A stretch of 64,000 bases of DNA from Pseudoips prasinana (taxonomy: Eukaryota; Arthropoda; Insecta; Lepidoptera; Nolidae). The position numbers were made by a program, and so were the translations under genes. Under the pieces are notes generated by a model. It searched no databases, was not told the DNA's origin, and was given only the letters and a program-made list of their open reading frames with translations. The stretch covers positions 20,292,001 through 20,356,000 of the forward strand of contig OX621260.1 of the NCBI GenBank assembly GCA_951640165.1, written 5' to 3'. Each line of letters begins with the position of its first letter. Positions within the stretch are counted from its first letter, which is position 1. This document shows positions 51,260 through 62,640 of the stretch, in pieces.

Positions 51260-51940
51260 AAAAACATAAATCAGAACAATAATAACAAATATCCAGGACA
51301 TAGCACACAACTTCTAATATGGCGAGGGAGACGATGGCTAGCCCTCACGTCATACTCGTGAACGGTTGCTGCTTGCGGTAACTGGTCGAACTGCTGTTGG
51401 GGTACTAATTTTGTTTTCTCATACAGTAGTCGCCTTTAGTCGACTTCGTTTGACTTGTTAATTTTGTAAATAAACTATTGCTTAATGTAACAATAATAGC
51501 TTAGTAAATTGCTATTTATTATTTATTTATGGATTTAATAAAAATATATGTGACGAAACAGACCGCACGGACGAAAATATTTTGTTGCTTATTTGAATTG
51601 TGAACTTAACAAATTACAAGTGTATGTAAATACCCAAGTGCTGGATAACTTTCTTTATTTCAACGCTATCTAGCCTAAACCCGTGAAACTACACAACGAA
51701 TAGAAATAATTGAACTTTTTTGAAAATATATTTGTAAAACACCAACAACCTCACAAGACTAGATTGCTAACATCATATGCAACAACTTTTGTTCCACGTG
51801 TTCAGACATAACTCAATATATAAAAAACTGTTGTACTGTTTTGACAATTGTAGGTCTATGCTTCATTTGTAAATGAAAGGACGAACGCGAGAACGACGCA
51901 TCGCTAAGCTCGCACGCGTGTGCACGTCTTTGCGATGCTC
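51260..51940. other. Spacer with one shared repeat, no gene
   Basis: 51535-51660 matches 36020-36165. A CG-rich block at 51880-51960 (ACGCGAGAACGACGC) is isolated. No open frame of note. Confidence 0.45.
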
Positions 51941-51944
51941 GTAG

Positions 51945-52070
51945 AGTTGTAGCGGGCAATCACTGGATGCGGATAGCGCAAGACGGGCAATTGTGGAGAT
52001 CTCTGGGGGAGACCTTTGTCTAGCAGTGGACGTCTTTCTGCTATAATGCAGGCTAATATGATGATGTGAA
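51945..52070 (+). mobile_element. RTE 3' fragment
   Basis: TCACTGGATGCGGATAGCGCAAGAC through GGGGGAGACC to TCTAGCAGTGGACGTCTTTC, with a TAATGATGATG-like end. Confidence 0.7.
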
Positions 52071-52239
52071 ACGGGAAACTAAATTAATACTTATTTTTGT
52101 ATCAAAATAAGATTGACATAGCAAGTATCAGGTATACTTCGTCTGTGTCTGTGTGAATGGTACTACCGAAAGGGGAAGACCTCGCCAATTCAATCCCTAT
52201 CAACTCGTGTATATATTCTCAATAAAAGCCCAGTTCCTA

Positions 52240-52370
52240 CTCTGAACAGGCGAGCATGTATGAAGAATATACTGAGAGTACACGAGACAAAAGAGTGCAA
52301 GTACCCTGACAAATGGAAATCCATTGTCTCTGCCTACCACTCTGGGAAAGAGGTGTGAGTCTATGTGTAC
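52240..52370 (+). mobile_element. Lepidopteran repeat ending next to a splice donor
   Basis: GGCGAGCATGTATGAAGAATA..GACAAATGGAAATCCATTGTCTCTGCCTACC..GAGTCTATGTG. The same block is at 45945-46060. Its end is only about seven bases from the donor of the ABC exon that ends at 52378. Confidence 0.65.
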
Positions 52371-52377
52371 GTCTTAC

Positions 52378-52585
52378 CAGCGCGACCGTGCTGCCGGGCG
52401 GCACTTTGAAGCTGACGTTGTTGAGCACGAGGCGCTCGGGCCCGTAGCCGAAGGACACGTGCTTGAACTCCACCTCGCCGCGCCGCACCAGCAGCTCGGG
52501 CGCGCCCAGCGCGTCGCGCACGTCCGAGTCCACGCGCATCAGGTCGAACATGTTCTCCATGTCCACGAAGTTCTTCTGGATTGCT
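52378..52585 (-). CDS. ABCB6: ABCB6/Hmt-1-type ABC transporter, exon linking membrane and ATP domains
   Basis: 208 bases, phase 2 in (acceptor TTCTCTAG) and phase 0 out (donor GTAAGA). It encodes IQKNFVDMENMFDLM at the end of the last membrane helix and coupling region. A linker and the first strands of the nucleotide-binding domain follow (VEFKHVSFGYGPERLVLNNV, containing the aromatic A-loop position), ending at PPGSTVAL. The exon is GC-rich compared with its surroundings. Confidence 0.95.
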
Positions 52586-52689
52586 CTAGAGAACAAAAAT
52601 GAATGATAATTAATCATATCAAACTAAGCAGAGCTTGTACTATGGAAACTACCACTGCCGTGACTCAGTAGGCAGTGTGTCTTCAGATC

Positions 52690-54310
52690 GTCTGAAAATT
52701 AATGTGAGATTGCTCAATTACCTACAAAATATTAACATTCTAGCCAAGAACCAATTTGGTTTTCGCCGTGGCAAGTCTACGGAGGATGCCGTTATTAAAT
52801 TTGCTGACTTTGTCATGAATAAAATCGATGAAGGGGAAAAGTGTGTCGGTGTCTTCCTGGACCTTGCTAAGGCATTCGATACCGTTTCTCGGCCTATACT
52901 TTTAAGGAAACTTGAAAGAATTGGAATTAGAGGAGTGGCATTAGAATGGTTTCGGTCATACCTTGCAAACAGGCGGCAGAGGGTTCGTATAGGGCAATTC
53001 TTCAGTAAGTTGACCGATATTGAGTTTGGCGTGCCACAAGGAAGTATATTGGGACCTTCTTTATTTCTTCTCTATATCAACGACTTTTGCTCACATAACC
53101 TTGTTAATGCGGAGATTTTTACATTTGCTGATGACACCGCAATTATTTTTCACGCTAAGACTTGGAATGAGGTTATCTGTGTAGCACAAAGGTGTCTAAA
53201 GGAATGCTCCCAATGGTTGATAGATAACCTCCTTACATTAAATGTAAATAAATGTAAAGTGCTGGCGTTTAGAATATCCGATCGTTCAGCTCCCGACCAA
53301 CGTATCGACATCTCGTTCCATACATGTGACCCATCTCATAATTTAAATCACCAATACAACTGCCCAGTACTAGAAAATGTTACCCACATAAAATATTTAG
53401 GTGTTTTAGTTGATGAACGAATGAGCTGGACATGCCAAGTAGAAGCACTCTGTAAACGACTAAGAAAATTGTCACATATCTTCAAAAAATTTAATTCAGT
53501 CGCTGATTTAGAATGCATTCGGATGATCTACTTTATAGTCTATGTGAAAGTATAATTACCTATTGCATTCCGGCTTGGGGTGGTGCTCATAAGACGCATC
53601 TACTGAGACTAGCTAGAAGTCAACGAGCTATTTTAAAAATAGCGTATCGTAAAGCCGTGGCTCTGACCAACTGACACTCTTTACGCTGTTACAAAACATA
53701 TACGAGTCAGACAGTTATTTATTACATCCTCATTATGAAGATTTCATAAAGACTCGATTAAACTGGCTTATCGCACATACAGAAGACTAAAGTGGTAAAC
53801 TCTTCGTTTGTACGTCCATCATTCAAATTTATTGGTCCATACCTATACACAAAACTCTACATGAGAGGACAATAGCGTGCCTAATTTGACCAAATTCCGA
53901 TGTAAAAACATTATTTTGAAATGGTTGGAACCTAAAAATTATGCTGAAACTGAAAACTTGCTTGAATTTATCATTTAAAATATACATTAAGAGAGCTATT
54001 AATGAATAATAGGAATTTTTTAACGTATCCACATATACACACACACACACACATACTACATAACATTTAGTTTTACATACATACATAAATTAGTGTACTA
54101 TCACATAACATAAATACTTGTAACAATATTATAACAAATTATTTAGAGTACAGTTGTTTCTATTTGTAATATTGGGAAGAGACTGGACCTCACGACACAG
54201 GTTGATCCTACTGTGAGGGCCAGAGAAAGATTGTTTATATATATTATAGGTAGTTGTATATGTCAAATAGTGTCAAATTATGTACTATGTGTGTTGAATT
54301 GAAATAAGTT
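52690..54310 (+). mobile_element. CR1-group LINE, truncated
   Basis: Reverse transcriptase and C-terminal region on the plus strand, followed by a 3' UTR with an (CA)n tract near 54040 and ending about 54310. The start is abrupt inside the fingers domain. It is in the ABC intron between 58364 and 52586, antisense to the gene. Confidence 0.8.
52711..53555 (+). pseudogene. Reverse transcriptase of a CR1-group LINE
   Basis: The open frame shows NQFGFRRGKSTEDAVIKFAD, FLDLAKAFDTVSRPILL with the first catalytic Asp, [30 protein letters not shown] with the DD pair, NVNKCKVLAF, and HIKYLGVLVDERMSW. All catalytic Asp residues are present. It ends with a stop at 53555. Further C-terminal text (ITYCIPAWGGAH) follows in another frame, so it is broken. 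Confidence 0.85.
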
Positions 54311-54359
54311 ATTCTATTATATCTAAAGGTTTCGGGTTCGGTCCTCGCACAAGATCTTG

Positions 54360-54620
54360 CTCTCGAATTAGTGACCTCGAAATCTGCAGGCAAACCAAAG
54401 TACAGGCAGTGGGTAGGGCACAAAGCTCCTAGAACCGACGGCCGCGGGGCAGAAAGGTTCTCGAGTAGCGACCAAGAACCGGAAGACGCAGTTTGGGTAG
54501 GCTCTCACAAAGTTGACCGACAATCTTTCAAGCTGGATGCGGGCAGCACAAGACCGGCCATCGTGGAGAACATTGGGGAGGTCTTTGTCCAACAGTGGAC
54601 GTCTTTGGGCTGATATGATG
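54360..54620 (+). mobile_element. RTE 3' fragment with readable C-terminus
   Basis: The plus strand reads GKPKYRQWVGHKAPRTDGRG.. and ends EVFVQQWTSLG followed by ATGATG. It is a longer C-terminal piece than the others. Confidence 0.8.
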
Positions 54621-54879
54621 ATCTTCCGATAGCACCCAAAAACCCAACTACGACTATGTATGTGTTTACCACTTAGTGATCTAGTGCAAGCTAGCCACTG
54701 AAATAGCAATGAACTGTAGCCCTAAAGTATTGAAGTGTTTCTTATTCCACATCAATTCAGACATTGTCGAATGTGACTTCTAAATTAGGTTAGGTTAGAA
54801 CTGCTACCATACAGCGCACGAGTTGAGCGAGCGAAGCAAGCGACTGGCGAGTGAACAAATTAATATGAATAAATAATAA

Positions 54880-55095
54880 TTCCCGGGATATTATTCACAC
54901 ACAGCCATCAGATCCCAAATTAAGCAGAGCTTGAACAATGGAAACCAGATTACTGATAAACTGCGTATACTGCTTTTTTGTAAATACATACTTATAAATA
55001 CAAGAACACCCAGACTCAGGACAAACAGACATGTTCATGCACACAAATACCTGTCCTGGGTGGGAATTGAACCCACGACCTACGCCACCGTGAAA
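54880..55095 (-). mobile_element. tRNA-derived SINE, family B, copy 4
   Basis: Reverse orientation, B-box complement AATTGAACCC near 55065. The body resembles 49400-49650. Confidence 0.78.
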
Positions 55096-55224
55096 GCGTC
55101 GTGAGCCTAAACTGTAACAAGCGTACCTCCAGAGTACCTCGTACTGTATCACGCATGTTGCGGTTACAGTTCGCTAATAACTACCCGGCTTTAGGGCTAA
55201 AATGTATCTTTACTTTGAACTCGC

Positions 55225-55480
55225 GAATTCAATAAGGCTGAGATCTATAGAGCGTACTTAGACTTTGCTCAGACTTTACTTAGACAGAAGTTAATGCATG
55301 TAACGAAATTACAATTGGTGTTTTGACTTTGTCTGTCTTAGCTTATGCTAAGCATAATCTTAACTTCAAAAAGTCTTTAGATACCAAATCAAAGTATAAG
55401 CTTAGCATACACTTAGCAAAGTTTTACGTAAGTAAAGTTTGAGCAAAGTTTAAGTACGCTCTATAGATCTCAGCCTAAGA
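55225..55480. mobile_element. Foldback element centred near 55350
   Basis: GGCTGAGATCTATAGAGCGTAC at 55228 is mirrored by GTACGCTCTATAGATCTCAGCC at about 55458-55479. Further inner matches are ACTTTGCTCA/TGAGCAAAGT. The arms are about 100 bases and imperfect. Confidence 0.8.
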
Positions 55481-55559
55481 CTGTGCCAGTAGGGTTGCCA
55501 ACTATACTGTTTTGAACAGTATTATACTGTTTTTCACTAAATTATTCTTTTTACTGATA

Positions 55560-55830
55560 AATGCTTGCTTATCGTATGAGCAGTGGTTACCCTGGTGTCA
55601 GAGTTGTTCAAGCCGCCCAGGCCTCTGACATGGCTTAACGACTGTTGCCTAATGGCTACAACCGGGACCGACGGTTTAACGTGCCCTCCGAAGCACGGGG
55701 ACGCTCACAAATTAAACCACTTTGGCGGTCACCCATCTATGGACTGACCGCAAGTCTAGTTGCTTAACCTCACCAATCACTTATGGACCGGTGAGAGCAT
55801 CTGGCTAAGAGCGCCGATAAGCTAAATAAA
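55560..55830. mobile_element. Repeat family D, copy 4
   Basis: GCTTATCGTATGAGCAGTGG through ACAACCGGGACCGACGG to GAGAGCATCTGGC. Full-length relative of 44460-44790. Confidence 0.75.
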
Positions 55831-56530
55831 AATAAAGTATACAAAATACTGTTTACATTTATTTAATCAGAGGGCGTTCACTGCTCAGTACAGCGCAGCC
55901 ACAAAGATTGTAAATTTTTAAGTTGTGTGAGAAGCTCTAAAAATATGTATTTCAAACAATAAATACATAAAATAACTTTCATTTCTCTAAAATACTGTTT
56001 AATATTCTCCATAGACCTGAATATACTTTATTTCTAAAAAGTTGCTAGCCCTATGTACCAGCCACCCATTATCTTTGTTTACTATCAAACAATACTAGAC
56101 ACAAACAATTTCAGTCTGTCCTTCAAAGGTAACCATACAAGACACTCTGTTGTCTCTTATTAAAACGGCTTAACAATGGATTCTTTAATTAGATATTATT
56201 GACCGCACTATCAATATATCATTCATGTATTGAGCATGAATAAGCAAGCTTATGTGACAAGCAGTAATATAATCATTTATCATGGGCCTAATTACCTATT
56301 CTAGCATAAATACTACCGTTAATAGACGCCAGCACATCAAGCTACCCCAATCTGTCAAATTTCCCCAATTGAAAGTGAACCTTATGCTTATGTGATAAAG
56401 TTGAAGATATATAAAAGAAATTTGACAGATTGGTGTAGCTGGATGTGCTGGCTTCTGTATCTGTATCTCTCTGGCTCGTTAGCATAATAAGTTTCAAATG
56501 TGTACGTTGTATAATTAATATCAATATATG
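55831..56530. other. AT-rich spacer, short inverted repeat, no gene
   Basis: An inverted pair around 56333-56450 (CACATCAAGCTACCCCAATCTGTC and GACAGATTGGTGTAGCTGGATGTG) suggests a small MITE. No coding signal. Confidence 0.45.
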
Positions 56531-56760
56531 CAGTATCATGTCAATAGAATGACGTCCACTCTTGGACAAAGGCCTTTATCATCAATCATTTGGTCAGATA
56601 TGCCATAATCGCCACGCTTGGCAGGCGGGTTGGCGACCGCAGTATGAGGGTCATAGTACACAGAGAGACGCTGCTACCCATTCTCTTAAGAAATATTCCC
56701 TCGGAACGACCACTGGATAAGATGGGGAGGGGAGATATTCTTTGGCGTCAGCCACACATC
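56530..56760. mobile_element. Repeat family E, copy 2
   Basis: TGACGTCCACTCTTGGACAAAGGCC, then ATGCCATAATCGCCACGC to GCGTCAGCCACACATC, matching 42060-42290. Confidence 0.65.
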
Positions 56761-57304
56761 AGCCATTCGTGAAGTATGTTAGAAGAACAGATTTTTTTTT
56801 TTTTTTTTAAACCATACACGGGAAATTTATATCCAACTATTAACATATTTTTTCTAGGAATCTCCTTGTAAGCATGAAAAATGCCCATATCTTGTTGCGT
56901 GTACAGAGTTTTTGCAATGCTGGTCTTCAGATAGGGCCAATATGAGCCGGTTAGTGAAGTCACGGATGGATAGACTCAGAAAAGCTATGCTATTCTAAGT
57001 ATATAATAATCATGGCTATATATAGCCCTTTAAGTGGGAAGGTGCCGATCATTCTACACAACGACCGATACGGGTTTTTGAGGAGCAGCGAAAAGCTGAG
57101 CTGAAAGCAAAACGCGATAAGCTGAAAGCCTGACAACCCGCAACAGAAAGTATCACTGGGGAAATATTTAAATAAAATACGTAAAATCAACAATTCTAAG
57201 CGCCCCTTCACGGTTCTTACGCCCTAGGCTCAAGGTTAATAAGCCTGTGGGTAAATTACAACTATCAAATTTTAGTCTTATAGTATAGCGTGTTGATGGC
57301 AAAC

Positions 57305-57430
57305 TAATAAAAATTTTGTGGACCAGAACGTAACCACACTAATTGCCCTGCTTGTGGCATTCCTAAGATCCTGCCATGAACATGTGGCAAGGCAGGCTGG
57401 GCACGATGCTAGGTGGGTCAGAGATTGGAC
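57305..57430. repeat. Interspersed repeat, copy 2
   Basis: AAAATTTTGTGGACCAGAACG to GCTAGGTGGGTCAGAGATTG, matching 33765-33894. Confidence 0.65.
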
Positions 57431-57589
57431 CGATGCTCTACAAATACAGTTCATTTTGTGGTTGCTAGACAGTCACCACCTAAACATGTTTTGCGAAGGC
57501 ACACATTGGGAGAAGGTTCCTTACTCTTTTACCCTGATCACCGGCGTCAAACCCCGCCGTGGAAGGAACTCTCTGAAGTGCATATTTAT

Positions 57590-57908
57590 TACTAGCTGTA
57601 CCCCGCGGTTTTACCCGCGTTAAACTTTATAAATTATCACAGCTTCTGCCCCGTAGGTGATAGCGTGATAATATGTAGCCTATATGTTGACCCGACCTCT
57701 TAGTAATATTCATGCAAAATTTGAAGTAAATCCATGCAGTACTCTTTGAGTTTAACATACCGGACATACATACAGACAAACAGACAAAAATTCTAACAAC
57801 TATATTTTTGGCTTCAATATCTATTGTAGATCACGCCCCACGTATACTTTTTTAAAAATATTCAATGTACAGTTTTGACTTTCCTACGATTTTATTATAT
57901 GTATAGAT
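57590..57908 (-). mobile_element. Helitron-type repeat, about 320 bases
   Basis: In reverse orientation it ends with the hairpin GCGGGTAAAACCGCGGGG and CTAG at 57592. The other end is TATACATATAATAAAATCG near 57905. It is the cleanest copy of the family also at 37580-37915 and 38805-39100. Confidence 0.7.
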
Positions 57909-58364
57909 TTGTTTATACACTAGCAGCTCTACGAGCTGAAATGTGTATTTATGTGTATATTCAGAAATGAAATGTTTGTCAAGTCTGTTTTTAAAACTGT
58001 TCACTAGAGCACTTATCACTGTTTCTGGTAGACTGTTCTATAATTTCATCACACAAAATTTTAGTGAGAAGTGAGTTCTAGTGTTGGTAGCACATGGAGG
58101 TTTGGTTGACTTTAAAGAATGTCCTCTTAGATTTCTATTATGGTTCATCATGTACAAATCCTTTATGTTTCTCACACTGTAGTGGTCCTTGATTATCTTA
58201 GAAGTTTCTTTAAGGTCTCCCCTATTCCGTCTCTGTTCCATTGTTGTCATGTTGAGTTCTTTGAGGCGTAGTTCTTTACATATTATTTTTATATCACTTT
58301 TATATGTACAATTACGAGAATTTAAATAAATGATTTGGTATAATAATATTGCATTGTTACACAC
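57909..58364 (-). pseudogene. Possible LINE C-terminal remnant
   Basis: The minus strand from 58364 to 58038 has a frame of 108 codons with NMTTMEQRRNRGDLKETSKI and IKDLYMMNHNRNLRGHSLK. It resembles the C-terminal domain of CR1/Jockey-type LINE proteins, where a R.RGDLIETFKI-like motif is common. It runs up to the ABC exon and is intronic. Confidence 0.55.
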
Positions 58365-58500
58365 CTGTAGTAAGTGCCGAACCAGTTGAGAGGCACATAA
58401 AGCTGGACGATGTAGGAAGCGAACAGCACGTAGTCACCGACGGTCAGCTCATGTGATCTGACTACCATTGATATACACAGCAGGGACCCTGCCAGTAGAC
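58365..58500 (-). CDS. ABCB6: ABCB6/Hmt-1-type ABC transporter, exon with the last membrane helices
   Basis: 136 bases, acceptor TTTGTCATCAG and donor GTGTGT, phase 2 out. It encodes [20 protein letters not shown] and [20 protein letters not shown], i.e. part of the last two transmembrane helices and the highly conserved NWFGTYYR. Human ABCB6 has nearly the same text (GLLAGSLLC.., [13 protein letters not shown]). Earlier exons lie beyond the right edge, so the gene is partial. ABCB6 proteins are half transporters that work as homodimers in mitochondrial, lysosomal or cell membranes. The fly relative Hmt-1 handles heavy metals. Confidence 0.95.
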
Positions 58501-58576
58501 CTGATGACAAATAACAATATCTATAATATCTTTATATCTGTACAAAACCAACTAATTTTAAATAAATAATAAAAAC

Positions 58577-58727
58577 TTTTGAGGTGTCAAGGCACACTCG
58601 GATGGAACGAATTTATTTCTTATTATTTATTATGTACAAAAACCCTGTACACACTCAACAAAAATAATCGTCGCGACACCACACTGTTCAATGCGAAATA
58701 GAAATGAAAATATCTGGCTTGCTTCCT

Positions 58728-58765
<38 letters not shown>

Positions 58766-58881
58766 CAGAGAAACATGCGCACGCCGCACAGCTGCAAAAA
58801 GTGTCGTGACAACTTTTCGTAAGAATTTTTTCCGTCTAGCCCCCTTTCACAACGCGCGATAAGGAACTTCGTTCCAATATC
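58577..58881. mobile_element. Unnamed 310-bp repeat, copy 2, with GA microsatellite
   Basis: Close match to 50745-51058, with a longer (GA)n tract at 58733-58760 and a short insert after it. The right end is GCGATAAGGAACTTCGTTCC. Confidence 0.75.
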
Positions 58882-59567
58882 TGGAGGTATAGCTCTGCAA
58901 AGTTTAGGATGACATGGAATTGTGTTAGTTACACTGTCATCTCATCCTAAAATATGCAGAACTTGCAGTATGGCAGCCAGACAACTGATAAACATACTTA
59001 TATATTTCTAAAATAAAATAAAAAATAAAAAAGGTTTTTATTCACGTAGACTTTAAAAAAGCGCTTGTAAATAGTCAGAACATGTTTGTAGTAATATAGT
59101 TAAATACATTAGATATTATTTCTAGTAACATAGATATTTAGGTACATATTGTATGAAAACATTTATAAAATTTATTTTATTATTGCAATGATATTTAGCT
59201 AGCTCGTATCTAGAGATGTCAAGAGATTATGTTTAATTATCTAGTTTAAGTCTAATATTTTTACTACATATTGTCAATGGTTCTGTCTAAATTAAAAGTA
59301 TTATTATTATGACGGACCTTGTGTTAATAACGACGGTCGCGCTTTAATGCTACCACCGGATCCAATGCGCCCCAACTGAGAAGACCCAGCGAAACAAACT
59401 CAGTGGGTTCATCTACTACCGGTTTCAACACGACCCAGTTGAGACGGTCCGGCGAAACATACTCAAGCGGGCATGAACACGGGATTTGGTCCAATTAGAG
59501 TAATTATTTAGTAGGCAAACACAATATATGCTCGATCGGTTGTCTGAATGCTTATTATTTTAGATTA

Positions 59568-61156
59568 CACACATCAACAAAGTCTAGGGATACGTTATTT
59601 TGAAATCAAACATGGCTTTATTGTTTAAAACCTATTTAGTTTCCTTAAAAAGTTTATTTACAGATTTAAACCTTGTCTATTCTTTATTCAAAATTTAAAA
59701 ATTAAAATGAGAAACAAATGAAAACACGCAAAGCACAGCGCAATCTTGAGTTGTATCTAATTTCAAGAAGTTGCATTAAAATTTTTTTTGCGTGTTAATT
59801 GAAGAAAACCTGATAAATTGTTTTATTTTCTTTTCTCAATTGGTTGTGTAAGCTTTTTAGCGTCATGCCACGCCATCATTTGAGTCGAGATGAAATGTTA
59901 CGGGCAGTTGGCATGTTACAAAACGGTGCTATTCAACGCGTCGTTGCTGAGTCTCTGGGCACAAGCCAAAATGTGGTATCCAGGCTGTGGTCACGTTATC
60001 GCGCTACTGGAGATGTGGCAGAACGGCACACAGGTAGATATCGTGTTACCACTCAGAGACAGGATCGATTTCTCCAAATGACCGCCAGAAGACTACCCAA
60101 TATCACAGCGATGCAACTAGTGCAAAGACTCCAGGAGGGTCAGCAGCTGCTGGTGAGCGACCAAACCGTGCGAAGGAGGCTGCATGAAGTTGGTCTTCAT
60201 GCTCGCAGACCGCTACGAGTCCCAGCGCTGCGACGTGGCAATCGCGGTAGGCGACTTTTATGGGCTCAAGAACATTTGACATGGAGTGATCAACAATGGT
60301 CATTGGTGCTGTTCACTGATGAGTCCCGCTATGGATTTCATCCAGATTCGAGACGAACACGCGTTTGGAGAACTCCAGGCAGGGTCAGCCGTCTCCGACA
60401 TCCACAGGAGGTCCACTCTTACCAAGGCGGGACAATTATGGTGTGGGCAGAAATACGAATCGGCGGACGAACCCAACTCATTTGGATTCAGGGCAGCATG
60501 ACTGCCCATAGATACCGTGAGGAGGTAGTAGAACGTGTCATTGTCCCGCTCAGGGCCCTAACGGGGCAAGAATTTCAGCTCATGCATGACAATGCACCTT
60601 CCCATACAGCGCGGCTGGTGAGGGCCGCCCTTCGAGAACACGATGTTCAGGTATTAGATTGGCCTCCACAGTCGCCAGACTTAAACCCAATTGAACACGC
60701 CTGGGACATGTTACAGCGAAGAGCATTGAGGGATTTTCCGCCCAACTTGACAACAGAAGAACAACTTTTCGAACATTTAAAAAGAACTTGGGACTAAACC
60801 CAGCAAGACATTGACACCTTAATTTTAAGTATGGAAAATCGTTGCCGCTGTGTGATTAATGTTAGAGGAGGAAATACCGATTACTGATTATCAGATTTGG
60901 TAAGATTTTTATTCATTTAATTCGATTGAATAATTTTATAAGAATAAAATGTTTTTGTTCACTCAGTAATTTTCTATGGCTTAATTAATTTAAGACTTTT
61001 ATTAATTAGAAAAACAAAATCGCATCGTGTTGTTAATGTTTAAATATCGGCCATGAAATTATCTTTAATTCTTCCATTTACAGTCATAACAAAATGTTTA
61101 TAGTTTTCTAGATAATCAATGAAATGTTCAATATCCCTAGATTGTGTTGATGTGTG
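59568..61156 (+). mobile_element. Tc1-family DNA transposon, nearly intact
   Basis: Terminal inverted repeats of about 25 bases (CACACATCAACA.A.TCTAGG at the left, mirrored at the right) and TA on both sides (59566-59567 and 61157-61158). The element is 1589 bases and carries one transposase with a single visible stop. The uninterrupted LINE copy at about 27017 shows the empty site. Confidence 0.93.
59859..60888 (+). pseudogene. Tc1-type transposase with one premature stop
   Basis: The ATG that fits the family is near 59865 (MPRHHLSRDEMLRAVGMLQN). Two N-terminal helix-turn-helix regions (PAIRED-like) cover about residues 5-110. The DDE domain has its catalytic Asp in LVLFTDESRYGFHPDS, the second in QLMHDNAPSHTA and the Glu in QSPDLNPIEHAWD, with a DD34E-like spacing. 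The frame stops at TAA after KRTWD (60797), but the same frame then reads on through DIDTLILSMENRCRCVINV to a proper stop near 60888. The copy has therefore lost about 30 residues by one substitution. Confidence 0.9.
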
Positions 61157-61291
61157 TATATTTAGGTATACAAAAGAAAAACTTCTAAACAATAACATTA
61201 TTCATTTTGAGACAGAGTCAATAATTTTAAATTAAGTATATGATAGCAATCATTTACAGATAGTTCACGTAACACAGCAGATCAGTCATGT

Positions 61292-62457
61292 CTATATGGC
61301 TACAAGATCTCCAGCGAGCAATGTGCAGGTAGGAAGTGAGAGCCAGACGTCTTTGTCATCGATGTACTCTTTAGTGGTGTAATAACCCCTAGCCATAAGT
61401 ATACGTTTAATATGTGTTTTAAACCTTGTGTCAGGCAGATCAGTAATTTGAGTAGGAAGCTTGTTATAAAACCTAATACAATTTCCTAAAAATGATTTAT
61501 TAGTTTTGCTTACTATAAAGCCTGGCATGGCTAGTTTGTTTTTATTCCTAGTATTTATATTATTCAGTTCACTTTTCTTTTTATATTTATGAATATTTTT
61601 TCTAACAAACATTATATTCTGATATATATATTCCGATGGCACAGTAAGTATATTTATTTCTTTAAACAAATTTCGCAAAGAATCGCGACTGCCTAAACCA
61701 TAAATGGCTCTGACTGCTCTTTTCTGCAATACAAAAATAGTACCTATGTCAGCCGCCGAACCCCACAGCAGAATGCCATACGACATAATGCTATGAAAGT
61801 ACGCGAAATACACTAATCTAGCAGTTTGTTCATCTGACAATTGCCTTATTTTCCAGACAGCATAGGAAGCCGAACTTAATTTACCTGCTAACTTTTCAAT
61901 CTGAGGACCCCATTGCAATTTTGAATCAAGTGTCAATCCCAAAAATACGGTCGATGGGACTAAATCTAATATTTTCGCATTAAGTGCAACTGTTGGTACA
62001 ATTTGAGTCACATTCGGCAATGAGAACCTGATGCATTTAGTTTTCCCTGCATTTAACAAGAGATTATTTGCCGAAAACCATTCTGATATAAAGCTGAGTG
62101 TTTTATTATGCTCAATAAGATCTTTATCCTTTCTATTTACTTTAAATATGAGCGACGTATCATCAGCGAACAAAACTATGTCTGATACTTTCTCTACCAG
62201 ATAAGGGAGATCATTAATTATATAAACTAGAAATAAAAATGGGCCCAATGTAGATCCTTGGGGCACCCCCATTTTCACAGGATGACGTGCCGAAGTGACA
62301 CCACCTATCGAAACCATCTGTTGTCGCCCCGATAAATAGGACATCACAAGATCAAGAGATGTGCCAGATATTCCATAGTACTTCAGTTTAACAACGAGCG
62401 TACGATGATCAACGCAATCGAAAGCCTTAGAGAGATCACAGAAAACTCCCAGCGCAT
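61292..62457 (-). pseudogene. Reverse transcriptase of LINE J copy B
   Basis: This is one long frame, longer than in copy A. CDLSKAFDCVDHRTLVVKLK, GVPQGSTLGPFLF and LFADDTSLIFKVNRKDKDL are followed by an unbroken C-terminal domain (FHSIMSYGILLWGSA, KRAVRAIYGL, FYNKLPTQITDLP) to the stop at 61292. The 5' end is truncated. It is the best-preserved copy of this family in the window. Confidence 0.88.
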
Positions 62458-62640
62458 AAAATACATACATATCTATATAAATAAAAATGATTCACCGAAA
62501 TCTTTGTACGCTCATAACTACCAAACGACTACACAAATTGGATAAATCATTCTTTTATGTATTCGTTATAGACCAGGGTAGAAGCGTTTAAAATTAATAA
62601 AAAGTGAAAAACAATAATAGTAGGACTAGTACCCATTATA
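62458..62640 (+). mobile_element. Helitron-type 5' region
   Basis: CTATATAAATAAAAATGATTC followed by CATAACTACCAAACGACTA, matching 7838-7960. It directly abuts the truncated end of the LINE. Confidence 0.45.

Larger units (their letters stand above)
59013..62457 (-). mobile_element. LINE family J, copy B, with a Tc1 insertion
   Basis: The 3' end is at 59013 (AAAAAGGTTTTTATTCACG) and the 5' truncation at 62457 inside the reverse transcriptase. The Tc1 element 59568-61156 sits in its 3' UTR. It is in the ABC intron region or upstream of the exon at 58500, in the same orientation as that gene. Confidence 0.88.
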
